Source of the DNA: Aquifex sp.
GTDB taxonomy: Bacteria; Aquificota; Aquificia; Aquificales; Aquificaceae
DNA length: 8,241 nt
Direction of reading: 5' to 3'
NCBI GenBank assembly: GCA_015487405.1
Contig: WFPV01000217.1
Location: forward strand, 1-8,241
Position 1 is the stretch's first letter. The number at the start of each line of letters is the position of its first letter. Below are positions 1-5,375 of this stretch, in pieces. Under the pieces are notes generated by a model. The model did no database searches and was not told the origin of the DNA. It worked only from the letters and a program-made list of their open reading frames with translations. The translations under genes were made by a program, and so were the position numbers.

Positions 1-1
1 A

Positions 2-649
2 CTGAACTTAGAGGAAGCGGGGAGGATTTTGAGATACAGATTTTTGAGAGAAATCAAAAACAGAGAAGGTTTTGAGCTCATAGCTACCGCTCATCACCTT
101 AACGACCTTTTAGAGACCTCCCTTCTTTTCTTCGTTCGGGGAACGGGACTTGAAGGTCTTGTAGGGTTTCTTCCGCGGGAAGGGGATACGGTTAGACCGC
201 TATACTATGTAAAGAAATCGGAGATTTTAGAATACGCAAGGTTCAGGGGACTTTCTTGGGTAGAAGATGAAACAAACTACGATATTAAGATAGCTCGTAA
301 CTTCCTAAGACATAGGGTTATTCCCCCTCTGAAGAGGATAAATCCGAGTTTGGAAGAGAGCTTTCTCAAGATGGAAAAGCTTTTGAAGGAGGAGAATGAT
401 TTTTTAAATAGATACGCCGAAGGCGTCCTTGAAGATATTAAGGAAGAAAACTGTCTTAGGGTTGACCTGCTTTTGAAGGAACACGTGGCTGTTCAGAGGA
501 GGGTTATAAGGTTATTTATAGGGGAAAAAGATTACGAAAAAGTTGAGCTTGTTCGGAGTCTACTTTTTAAGGGCGGTGAAGTAAACTTGGGAAAGGGAAA
601 GGTGGTAAGGAGGAAGGGGAAAAAGCTTTGTATTAATCCTGAGGCTTGA
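2..649 (+). CDS. tilS: tRNA(Ile)-lysidine synthetase TilS, 5' end outside window
   Basis: TilS attaches lysine to the wobble cytidine (C34) of the CAU-anticodon tRNA-Ile, so that it reads AUA codons; it acts in the cytoplasm and uses ATP. The window holds the last 215 codons. The frame is open to the left edge, so the TTG at 29 is not the true start, and the N-terminal SGG-type ATP-binding loop is not visible. Seen are LEEAGR-x-LRY, the conserved ATAHHLNDLLET block, RPLYYVK, WVEDETN and RN-x-LRHRVIPPLKRINP, all typical of the TilS catalytic core. The protein ends soon after a short C-terminal segment, as in the compact Aquifex-type enzyme and unlike the longer E. coli form. It converges with the minus-strand sucD-like gene and their coding ends overlap by 17 bases, so no separate terminator fits between them. 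Confidence 0.95.
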   Translation: MNLEEAGRILRYRFLREIKNREGFELIATAHHLNDLLETSLLFFVRGTGLEGLVGFLPREGDTVRPLYYVKKSEILEYARFRGLSWVEDETNYDIKIARNFLRHRVIPPLKRINPSLEESFLKMEKLLKEENDFLNRYAEGVLEDIKEENCLRVDLLLKEHVAVQRRVIRLFIGEKDYEKVELVRSLLFKGGEVNLGKGKVVRRKGKKLCINPEA

Positions 650-1679
650 ATTCGCAGGTTTCGGGGTCAATGGTTCTATATAGAGGTTCAACTTTTCCGC
701 CAGGAGTGGTGTCTTCAAAGTCTCTGGGAACACCGAGTTCTTCTATGCACTTGACGAGGTCGTGATAGAATTCCGCAACCTTTACGAGTCCTGTTTCTTT
801 TCCGACTTCGTTGAACATTCTAATCTTGTCGGTAGCCTTTCCTCTTCCTCTTTCTACGATAGCTCCCGCGTGTCCGAAGGATACTCCTTCAAGTTTTTCC
901 TGGAACTTTCCTGCTACGAAAGCGGCAACGGGTTTATTCCACCTTCCTTCTTTGTAGAGTCTTAATATGGTTTCCGCAGCTTGCTCTTCGTAAGTTCCTC
1001 CGACCTCTCCTTGAATTATGACTCCCTTGACGTTGGGATCGTCCGCTATTTCTTCAAGAACGTCCGCAAAGGTCGTGCAGGAGATTACGTCTCCCCCAAG
1101 AGCTAAAGCCATGTAAACTCCCCATCCTCTTCTCTTGAACATTTCCGCGGTGGTGGTGGTGAGTCCTCCGGACTTGGAAAGTATAACGAGTCCTCCGTCA
1201 GCGTAGGCTATGGAAGGGTTCTTTCCTCCTATCGCTCCGATTCTTGCGGGGATTCTGGGGACTATACATCCGAGAGAGGTGGGTCCTACTATGGTAACTC
1301 CCCTTTCTTTAGCGTAGTGATAGAAGTAAACGGTGTCCCTTATGGGAACGTGCTCTGTGACAATGTAGATAAGCTTAATTCCTGCATCAATCAGTTCTAT
1401 TACTGCGTCTTTTACGGAGCTCGGAGGAACGTAGACGAGCCCGGTGTTTACATCCTTGCCTTCAGGTGAGCTAAGAGCTTCTTTTACGGTATTAAAAACG
1501 GGGACTCCTGCAACCTCAGTTCCGCCTTTCCCGGGAGTGACTCCTACTTTTATAAATCCGGGGTATAGGGCTTCACTTTCTGCTACTACCTGAGAAGCCT
1601 CTCTTCCAGTTATACCTACGACTATTATTCTGGTTTTATCGTTCAGGTACTTAGTTCCTACGTTCCAGTTCCTTTCCAT
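633..1679 (-). CDS. sucD: succinyl-CoA synthetase alpha-type subunit, probably citryl-CoA synthetase small subunit (CcsB-like)
   Basis: The 348-residue product belongs to the SucD family, which binds CoA through an N-terminal Rossmann domain and carries the phosphohistidine of ADP-forming acyl-CoA synthetases. The N-terminal part shows IIVVGITGREAS and VGVTPGKGGTEVAGVPVF (CoA binding). SKSGGLTTTTAEMFKRRG and GGDVISCTTFADVLEE follow, and the phosphohistidine motif GHAGAIVERGRGKATDK has its His at about residue 270. It is some 55 residues longer than ordinary SucD (about 290), which fits CcsB, the small subunit of citryl-CoA synthetase in the reverse TCA cycle of Aquificaceae; the partner subunit is not in the window. 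An upstream in-frame ATG at 1718 would add 13 residues, but it lies upstream of a good -10 box (1705-1710), so I take the ATG at 1679. No clear Shine-Dalgarno precedes it. The choice between SucD and CcsB is by family knowledge only. Confidence 0.9.
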   Translation of the reverse strand: MERNWNVGTKYLNDKTRIIVVGITGREASQVVAESEALYPGFIKVGVTPGKGGTEVAGVPVFNTVKEALSSPEGKDVNTGLVYVPPSSVKDAVIELIDAGIKLIYIVTEHVPIRDTVYFYHYAKERGVTIVGPTSLGCIVPRIPARIGAIGGKNPSIAYADGGLVILSKSGGLTTTTAEMFKRRGWGVYMALALGGDVISCTTFADVLEEIADDPNVKGVIIQGEVGGTYEEQAAETILRLYKEGRWNKPVAAFVAGKFQEKLEGVSFGHAGAIVERGRGKATDKIRMFNEVGKETGLVKVAEFYHDLVKCIEELGVPRDFEDTTPGGKVEPLYRTIDPETCEFKPQD

Positions 1680-1696
1680 AATGGAAGTAATTATCT

Positions 1697-1710
1697 TACG
1701 GTAAATTATA
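1697..1710 (-). promoter_or_regulatory. putative -10 box of the sucD-like gene
   Basis: Read on the minus strand, 1710-1705 is a perfect TATAAT. It would place the transcription start near 1698, about 19 bases before the ATG at 1679. No good -35 hexamer sits 16-18 bases upstream, so this is a candidate only. Its position argues against the longer sucD reading that starts at 1718. Confidence 0.4.
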
Positions 1711-1733
1711 AGATGCAAGCAGTTAAAAAAGTA

Positions 1734-1762
1734 TTGACAAGCAAAAAGTTAGAAGATAGGCT
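1734..1762 (+). promoter_or_regulatory. possible sigma70-type promoter of the element's left operon
   Basis: A perfect TTGACA at 1734-1739 is followed, after 17 bases, by TAGGCT at 1757-1762 (three of six consensus bases). Transcription would begin near 1769, at the foot of the structured sequence that starts at 1771. The -10 box is weak. The divergent sucD -10 box lies 23 bases to the left, so the two promoters are nearly back to back. Confidence 0.4.
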
Positions 1763-1768
1763 TAATAA

Positions 1769-2011
1769 CCAGAGGGACACGAGGGCGGGGAAAGTAATTA
1801 TCCCGACCTCCACAGCGAGGGCGGGGACTGTTATAATCCCGACCCGTGTCCCTCTCCTTACGATATTGAAGGAAAATATTATTGTCCCGAATGCGGGGAA
1901 GAACTTGAATGTGATTGTGATTTTAAAGTTTTATTCTGTCCGCAGTGCCATATTTACTTTGCGGATTACCCTTGTATTCCTTACATAGATGATTACTTAG
2001 AAGATGACTGA
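1769..2011 (+). CDS. zinc-ribbon reading frame without a standard start codon (small protein, frameshift product or remnant)
   Basis: The frame is open from the base after TAA (1766-1768) to TGA at 2009-2011 and ends 14 bases before the recombinase start. Its second part, from 1862, reads CPECGEELECDCD, then FCPQCHIYF and YPCIPYIDDYLEDD. The two CxxC pairs 15 residues apart, with nearby extra Cys, are a convincing zinc ribbon of rubredoxin type. There is no ATG, GTG or TTG in frame. It could start at a rare ATT (1865), arise by a -1 shift from the frame opening with the ATG at 1713 (for instance near the GGGGAAA at 1787-1793), or be a decayed gene. The first 30 codons overlap the hairpin block. 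The function is unknown; a DNA-binding or accessory role beside the recombinase is a guess. Confidence 0.45.
   Translation, partial: PEGHEGGESNYPDLHSEGGDCYNPDPCPSPYDIEGKYYCPECGEELECDCDFKVLFCPQCHIYFADYPCIPYIDDYLEDD
1771..1855 (+). ncRNA. GC-rich two-hairpin RNA structure closed by an 11-bp stem, upstream of the IS110-type recombinase (bridge-RNA candidate)
   Basis: AGAGGGACACG (1771-1781) is the exact reverse complement of CGTGTCCCTCT (1845-1855), giving an 11-bp closing stem. Inside are two hairpins of the same design: 1781-1810 and 1819-1844. Each has a GGG/CCC pair block plus a C-G pair, one G-A mismatch, further pairs below it, and a 12-base AT-rich loop (1790-1801 and 1826-1837). The block is far richer in G and C than its surroundings, which in an AT-leaning thermophile is a usual sign of structured RNA. 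IS110-family elements encode a bridge RNA with two loop domains upstream of (IS110 group) or downstream of (IS1111 group) the recombinase. Position and two-loop layout fit the first case, but 85 bases is shorter than described bridge RNAs. It could instead be an attenuator, a DNA site, or coding sequence of the overlapping zinc-ribbon frame. Confidence 0.45.
1780..1851 (+). repeat. two tandem 36-bp repeat units
   Basis: Units 1780-1815 and 1816-1851 share CGAGGGCGGGGA at the start and TCCCGACC further in. The middle, which becomes the hairpin loop, and the last seven bases differ. Conserved stems with variable loops suggest selection on the structure. In the zinc-ribbon frame the units read as two 12-residue repeats beginning HEGGE and SEGGD. 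Confidence 0.75.
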
Positions 2012-2025
2012 AAAGGAGGGAAGGC

Positions 2026-3450
2026 ATGAAAGTAATCGGCTGTGATGTAGCCAAGACATTCGTTATTTTACACGATGGAAAAAACCACTACCACATTGAT
2101 GACACCAACTTTGACCTTGCTAAGGAAATTGTTAAAGATAGCGTTGTAGTTCTTGAACAAACAGGAGCTTACGGCATAAGATGGGCTTACATTTTCTCAG
2201 ACCTCGGAGCTAAGGTTTTTATCGCTGACGGCAAAGAATTTAAAGCTTTCAGGCATGGACAAACAAGAAAAAAGAACGATTGGATAGACGCTTACTATCT
2301 AAGACAGTTCTTCTTAAAAAAGTCTAAACGCAAATACTGTAAACCTTTCAATCCTACTATGCACTCCCTAAGGGCATTAATCCGCCAACACATCAGAAAC
2401 GATAAGGACATCACAAGGCATATGAACCGACTAATGCAATATACGGCTGTGATAATGCCATACGAAGAATACTACAAACTTCCTAAACACAAGTTCATAA
2501 AAAAGCTTTCTGAAATAGAAGAAAAACTTAAAAACTCCCCACACGCACTTTCAAGCTTAGCACTATCAGAACTCAAAAAACTAAAAGCGAGCCTTGAAGA
2601 ACAGCAAAGACTTGAAGAAGAAATAAAAAGCATAGCTCAGAACCACCCCGATTATCCCATACTCAAAACCTTTCCATCATTCGGAGACATACTTATAGCC
2701 ACGCTGATAGCTTACTACTGGGACGTTAAAAACTTTCCTGATGTAGACGCATTTATCGGATACGTTTTAATGGGAGCAAACTTCCAGCAATCAGGAAAAA
2801 CAGTATGGGAAATAAAAACGGACAAAGCAAGAACCGAAGTAAAAGGAAAATTCTTTAACCTCTTTAGAGGTGCACATATTAAAGACAGGAAGGGATACAC
2901 ACACCCTTATTATCCATTAACCGAAAACGTTAAAACTTTAGCGGGAGGAGGACACAACTTAAAAAAGAGGTATATCAAATTCCTTTCCCGTATCCTTGAA
3001 CTCGTTTACTACGCATTAAAATATCGCAAAACCTATAAAGAAATTCTTGAATTTAAACTCTATGAACTCAAGAAGAACCTAAACAGACTAAAGAGCTATC
3101 CAGAACTTGACAAGATAAAAGCGTATGAACTTCATAGGCTTGTTGAAAACTTAGAAACTTACGAAAGCATGTATAAACTTGCTTCGGAGTGTCAAGATAT
3201 TTCCGACTCCCAAAAGAGGGAAGCAAAGAGGGAGGCGGAGCGTCAAGATTATTTCCGAAGCACCAAAAACCTAAAGGAGGGCGAAAATAGTGAAGAAGAT
3301 AACCAAAAAAGAGTTAATAAAGGAAATACAACAGAAATTAAAAGAGGAGCACGGGATAGAAATAGGCTACCTCAGACTCAAGAAAATAATCAACACAACG
3401 TTGGAAACCATAAAAGAGAAGGTAGCACAGGGGAGCGAAGTAAAGCTTAG
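2026..3450 (+). CDS. IS110/Piv-family DEDD recombinase (transposase) with a frameshifted C-terminus
   Basis: IS110-family recombinases use a RuvC-like DEDD domain plus a C-terminal serine domain to insert DNA, guided in known members by a bridge RNA; the related Piv protein inverts DNA. Seen are D7 (VIGCDVAK), E44 (VVLEQTGAYG) and D85/D88 (KKNDWIDAYYL), with the spacing of the DEDD tetrad. A Transposase_20-type domain follows at about 213-345, containing FPSFGD and QQSGKT with a candidate catalytic Ser256. A helical, Lys/Glu-rich tail follows. AAAAGGAGGG at 2011-2020 supports the ATG at 2026. Residues 409-474 look spurious: one extra T at 3249/3250 shifts the frame, and without it the protein would end after 415 residues at TAA 3272-3274, exactly at the Shine-Dalgarno of the HU gene. 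As written, the frame overlaps the HU gene by 161 bases. No IS ends were found around it. Confidence 0.9.
   Translation: MKVIGCDVAKTFVILHDGKNHYHIDDTNFDLAKEIVKDSVVVLEQTGAYGIRWAYIFSDLGAKVFIADGKEFKAFRHGQTRKKNDWIDAYYLRQFFLKKSKRKYCKPFNPTMHSLRALIRQHIRNDKDITRHMNRLMQYTAVIMPYEEYYKLPKHKFIKKLSEIEEKLKNSPHALSSLALSELKKLKASLEEQQRLEEEIKSIAQNHPDYPILKTFPSFGDILIATLIAYYWDVKNFPDVDAFIGYVLMGANFQQSGKTVWEIKTDKARTEVKGKFFNLFRGAHIKDRKGYTHPYYPLTENVKTLAGGGHNLKKRYIKFLSRILELVYYALKYRKTYKEILEFKLYELKKNLNRLKSYPELDKIKAYELHRLVENLETYESMYKLASECQDISDSQKREAKREAERQDYFRSTKNLKEGENSEEDNQKRVNKGNTTEIKRGARDRNRLPQTQENNQHNVGNHKREGSTGERSKA
3186..3258 (+). repeat. imperfect direct repeat that exposes a one-base insertion in the recombinase gene
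   Basis: GGAGTGTCAAGATATTTCCG (from 3186) and GGAGCGTCAAGATTATTTCC (from 3237) are copies of one 21-base unit. The second copy carries one extra T at 3249/3250 and so changes reading frame. The first copy encodes ECQDISD; the second, without the extra T, would encode ERQDISE. Confidence 0.8.
3273..3280 (+). promoter_or_regulatory. strong ribosome binding site that fixes the GTG start of the HU-like gene
   Basis: AAAGGAGG at 3273-3280 lies nine bases before GTG 3290. It overlaps TAA 3272-3274, which is the stop of the recombinase if the extra T is removed, so the two genes were probably translationally coupled. Confidence 0.8.
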
Positions 3451-3592
3451 GGATTTCGGAAAGTTTTATCCAAAGAGAATGAAATATGTTTCTAAGCCTT
3501 TCAGAAAGAGGGGAATAGTTGTAGTGTTTGGATTTCGGTCAAGGGAGAAATTGAGCCATGAAAGTGAACCATATGAACAAACAAAAGATTAG
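3290..3592 (+). CDS. HU/IHF-family DNA-bending protein, divergent
   Basis: This 100-residue product matches the HU/IHF fold. An N-terminal helical pair (KKITKKELIKEIQQKL, then a helix around residues 27-46) is followed by VKLRDFGKFYPKRM at about 50-63, which corresponds to the conserved GFG-x-F hairpin, and by the final strand and helix VVVFGFRSREKL. HU proteins dimerise and bend or wrap DNA, helping recombination, replication start and packaging. The arm lacks the usual GRNP; KPFRKRG stands there instead, so the DNA intercalation may differ. The GTG start is set by AAAGGAGG upstream. It lies between the recombinase and the iteron gene and overlaps the latter by 35 bases, which suggests one operon. 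A role in assembling the recombination or replication complex is inference. Confidence 0.8.
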   Translation: MKKITKKELIKEIQQKLKEEHGIEIGYLRLKKIINTTLETIKEKVAQGSEVKLRDFGKFYPKRMKYVSKPFRKRGIVVVFGFRSREKLSHESEPYEQTKD

Positions 3593-4127
3593 AGAGGTTT
3601 TAGGGCTTCCTGAAGGAGCAAATATAAAAGGTGTTATATGGAGACGAGTAAAAAGAAACTCGGATAAGAAGTATCCCGCTGTAGTCTATGAACACGAGGG
3701 CAAACAACACATAAAGCACTTAAACCGAAAGCTAAGGGAAGAGTTAGGGCTTGAGGTATCTAACCGAGTATCTAACCAGTTAGATACTGTATCTAACTCT
3801 CACGTATCTAACTCGGTATCTAACCATAGCGAAGTATCTAACCAAGTATCTAACCAGTATCTAACCGAGGTATCTAACCGATTCCTAAAAAGCCTCATAG
3901 AAGGCAACCACAAAGAAGTAGCCAAAACCTTAGGACAACTTTCCAAAGAGGAAAGGATTGAAGCAATAAAGACTCTATGCGATGGATTTCTCTATCTATA
4001 CGAGCAAAATAAGGAAGAATTCCGAGAGGAAATAGAATCCGTGAAAATGTTATTAGAGCTTTCCCTTAGCATTATTCAGGAGGAGCTGTTAAACAAATCT
4101 GGGAGCGGGTCCAACCTGGAGCTGTAA
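3558..4127 (+). CDS. unknown protein whose gene carries an iteron-like array; replication-initiator or partition candidate
   Basis: I do not recognise a family in this 189-residue product. The N-terminal 65 residues are basic and mixed alpha/beta in look (IREVLGLPEGANIKGVIWRR, then a YEHEGKQHIKHLNRKLREEL stretch) and could bind DNA. Residues 67-110 are a low-complexity linker with VSN repeated eight times, produced by the DNA repeat array described separately. The C-terminal 80 residues are acidic and helical (SKEERIEAIKTLCDGFLYLY onward). GGGAG at 3543-3547 lies ten bases before ATG 3558; an ATG at 3573 is an alternative. Iterons inside an initiator gene are known from lambda O, where the origin lies within the gene. 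This analogy and the order recombinase-HU-this gene-RHH suggest a replication or partition role, but the sequence does not prove it. Confidence 0.75.
   Translation: MKVNHMNKQKIREVLGLPEGANIKGVIWRRVKRNSDKKYPAVVYEHEGKQHIKHLNRKLREELGLEVSNRVSNQLDTVSNSHVSNSVSNHSEVSNQVSNQYLTEVSNRFLKSLIEGNHKEVAKTLGQLSKEERIEAIKTLCDGFLYLYEQNKEEFREEIESVKMLLELSLSIIQEELLNKSGSGSNLEL
3756..3879 (+). repeat. iteron-like array: nine direct and one inverted copy of GTATCTAAC in 124 bp
   Basis: Direct copies begin at 3756, 3768, 3789, 3804, 3816, 3834, 3846, 3857 and 3870. The inverted copy GTTAGATAC is at 3779-3787. Start-to-start spacing of neighbouring direct copies is mostly 11-18 bases. Eight copies are in frame and read VSN, but the copy at 3857 is in another frame (QYLTE) and the copy at 3779 is inverted. 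The DNA word is therefore kept independently of the protein. The inverted copy forms 9-bp palindromes with the copies on both sides, with gaps of two and one base. It is best read as a protein-binding array such as replication iterons or a centromere. Confidence 0.9.
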
Positions 4128-4140
4128 AAGTGTTTAACAG
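4086..4140 (+). promoter_or_regulatory. inverted pair of TGTTAAACA sites upstream of the RHH gene
   Basis: CTGTTAAACA (4086-4095) and its exact reverse complement TGTTTAACAG (4131-4140) lie 35 bases apart, ending 12 bases before the RHH start codon. The first is inside the 3' end of the preceding gene. The right arm runs into the ribosome binding site GGGGGAG (4140-4146), so a protein bound here could block RHH expression. Sites of this kind are typical operators of RHH repressors. Confidence 0.65.
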
Positions 4141-4152
4141 GGGGAGTAAAAG

Positions 4153-4533
4153 ATGGCAACAAAATACGTAGGTATAAGACTTGAAGAGGAGCTTCTCCAA
4201 CTCAAACCTTCGGATATGACACTTTCAGACTGGATAAGAGAGTGTATCCATGTGTGGAAATTGTGTAAAAATGGGGAGCTAAAAGCACTGCTAAAGGAAC
4301 TTGAGGAAATAAAAGAAACAGGACAGGCTCTAAGGAATTGTCCTAATCTTGACAGACTATCTGAAGTAGCAAAAGAAATTGAAAAGGCAACGAGGAAATT
4401 AAAAGAATTCAAGGAGCTTGTTGAAAACATTGAATACTACACAAGGATGATAGAAGAGGTGAAAGAAAAAATAGAGGACAGACTTGTTTACAGAGCAAGG
4501 CTTTATGAAAGGAGCTATTCTGAAGGATGGTAG
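4153..4533 (+). CDS. ribbon-helix-helix (CopG/Arc-type) DNA-binding protein with coiled-coil tail
   Basis: The first 35 residues of this 126-residue protein fit the RHH fold: a beta strand TKYVGIRLEEELL, then SDMTLSDWIRECIHVWK, where SDWIRE matches the helix-turn of CopG-type regulators. Such proteins bind DNA as dimers through the paired strands and control plasmid copy number, partition or their own operon. Residues about 45-110 are charged heptad-like helix (KALLKELEEIKE, KEIEKATRKLKEFKELVENI), a probable coiled coil. GGGGGAG at 4140-4146 precedes ATG 4153. TGTTAAACA sites stand directly before and after the gene, so autoregulation is the simplest reading (inference). It could also bind the iteron array in the neighbouring gene. 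Confidence 0.75.
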   Translation: MATKYVGIRLEEELLQLKPSDMTLSDWIRECIHVWKLCKNGELKALLKELEEIKETGQALRNCPNLDRLSEVAKEIEKATRKLKEFKELVENIEYYTRMIEEVKEKIEDRLVYRARLYERSYSEGW

Positions 4534-4534
4534 G

Positions 4535-4576
4535 TGTTAAACAAAGCTCCTGGTCAGGTCCGTAATTTGTTAAACA
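4535..4576 (+). promoter_or_regulatory. direct pair of TGTTAAACA sites downstream of the RHH gene
   Basis: TGTTAAACA occurs at 4535-4543, two bases after the RHH stop codon, and again at 4568-4576. The first copy shares more with the upstream site at 4087: both continue with AA and reach GGTCC after 12 or 13 bases. The pair lies before the virion-type operon, so the same regulator may control that operon. No clear sigma70 promoter or hairpin terminator is seen in 4534-4647. Confidence 0.6.
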
Positions 4577-4590
4577 TTTCATAACCTTCC

Positions 4591-4617
4591 AAAACTTTTG
4601 AAGTCTGTTTATTCCTT
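4591..4617 (+). repeat. 27-base repeat element, copy A (before the transglutaminase-like gene)
   Basis: AAAACTTTTGAAG, two variable bases, then TGTTTATTCCTT. It matches copy B (7558-7584) at 25 of 27 positions. Both lie just upstream of a gene. It does not match sigma70 -10/-35 spacing and forms no strong hairpin; an unusual promoter or regulator site is possible. Confidence 0.8.
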
Positions 4618-4647
4618 CTAAGCTTGCCTTTTCCTAAAACAAAAGGT

Positions 4648-5373
4648 ATGGAGCAATTCCTGAATGCTATAGGTGTTGAACCTGTCAAGGTTTCCGAAAC
4701 TCCCGAAGCTTATAGTATCAGAATTAAAGACCTATCCCAGACCATAGAGATTATTAAAAAATTCATTAAAGACTATACAAAAGACCTTAAGCTAAGATTC
4801 TTAGTTGCTAAGCTAATAGAACCTTGCCCTTCAAAGGCTTATGAATGCTACATAAAACGTATAGTTTCTTTCATCCGTCAAAATGTTAAATACGTGAACG
4901 ACCCTCCCAAACTTGAAACTATCCAGTCTCCCATTAGGACACTTGAATACGGGATAGGGGATTGCGACGACCACACTATACTTGCGGGGACACTCCTTAG
5001 AATAGCGGGATTTCCCGTTAAGATTGCTTTAGGAGACATTAACCATGATGGCAAGTATGAACATGTATTTATAAAAGTATTAATACCTAATAAAGGAAAA
5101 TGGATAACCGTTGATACGACATCTAAAAATCCCTTTAAGCCAAAACCGTATCCCGTAAAAGAAATCCCTCTATATGACGAGCCTTCAACTTTGGAAAAGC
5201 TTGAAGAGATGAACGGCGAAGAGGTAGGCTTTATCCTGGACTGGATACGAAAAATCCTCGGAAAGGATAAAGACAAAACAAAGAAACAACCTCAGCCTCC
5301 CAAAGAAGGCAAGCCTAACCTTCTGATTCCTATTCTTTTGACAGGCTTCATCTTTTGGCTCTTTAGGAGGTAG
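4648..5373 (+). CDS. membrane-anchored transglutaminase-like cysteine protein, candidate maturation protease
   Basis: The 241-residue product has the transglutaminase-like (papain-type) core: Cys106 in YGIGDCDDHTILAGTLLRIA, His139 in KYEHVFIKV and Asp156 in WITVDTT form the expected C-H-D triad. Members of this superfamily act as proteases, amidases or crosslinking enzymes, and similar domains occur in phage morphogenesis genes. A Lys/Pro-rich linker follows, then a C-terminal membrane helix (about 224-241, LLIPILLTGFIFWLF, ending in RR), so the enzyme would face the cytoplasm or virion interior. Residues 192-196, EVGFI, resemble the proposed cleavage motif in the next two genes, suggesting self-processing between domain and anchor. 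The start is uncertain: ATG 4648 has AAGG only one base upstream, and TTG 4624 would add eight residues without any Shine-Dalgarno. Its 3' end carries the ribosome binding site of the next gene. The protease role is inference. Confidence 0.75.
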   Translation: MEQFLNAIGVEPVKVSETPEAYSIRIKDLSQTIEIIKKFIKDYTKDLKLRFLVAKLIEPCPSKAYECYIKRIVSFIRQNVKYVNDPPKLETIQSPIRTLEYGIGDCDDHTILAGTLLRIAGFPVKIALGDINHDGKYEHVFIKVLIPNKGKWITVDTTSKNPFKPKPYPVKEIPLYDEPSTLEKLEEMNGEEVGFILDWIRKILGKDKDKTKKQPQPPKEGKPNLLIPILLTGFIFWLFRR

Positions 5374-5375
5374 CT

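Noticed and set aside
633..649. Bidirectional terminator between tilS and sucD
   Set aside because: The coding ends overlap and I see no GC-rich inverted repeat with a T run.
762..965. 67-residue + strand frame inside sucD
   Set aside because: It is antisense to the well-conserved sucD-like gene and has low-complexity Ser/Phe composition.
1780..1851. CRISPR-type 36-base repeats
   Set aside because: There are only two units, directly adjacent with no spacer, and the variable part is inside the unit.
1713..1988. 91-residue + strand frame starting at ATG 1713
   Set aside because: Its sequence has no domain and runs out of frame through a clear zinc ribbon and the hairpin repeats; only its start may matter as entry to a frameshift.
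2026..3450. A simple complete IS110 insertion with its own ends
   Set aside because: No terminal sequences or target duplications are visible and the downstream HU gene starts right at the natural end of the recombinase, with its ribosome binding site over the stop codon.
3756..3879. CRISPR array
   Set aside because: The unit is only nine bases, spacers are a few bases, one copy is inverted, and the array lies inside a gene.
4134..4430. Minus-strand frames opposite the RHH, protease, 5376, 6016, 6345 and last genes
   Set aside because: They are shadows of biased + strand codons (Phe/Ser/Leu-rich), have no ribosome binding sites, and oppose genes with good Shine-Dalgarno sequences and coupling.
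4591..4617. Sigma70 promoter or hairpin terminator in the 27-base repeat
   Set aside because: TTGAAG has no -10 box at proper distance in both copies, and only a 4-bp stem can form.
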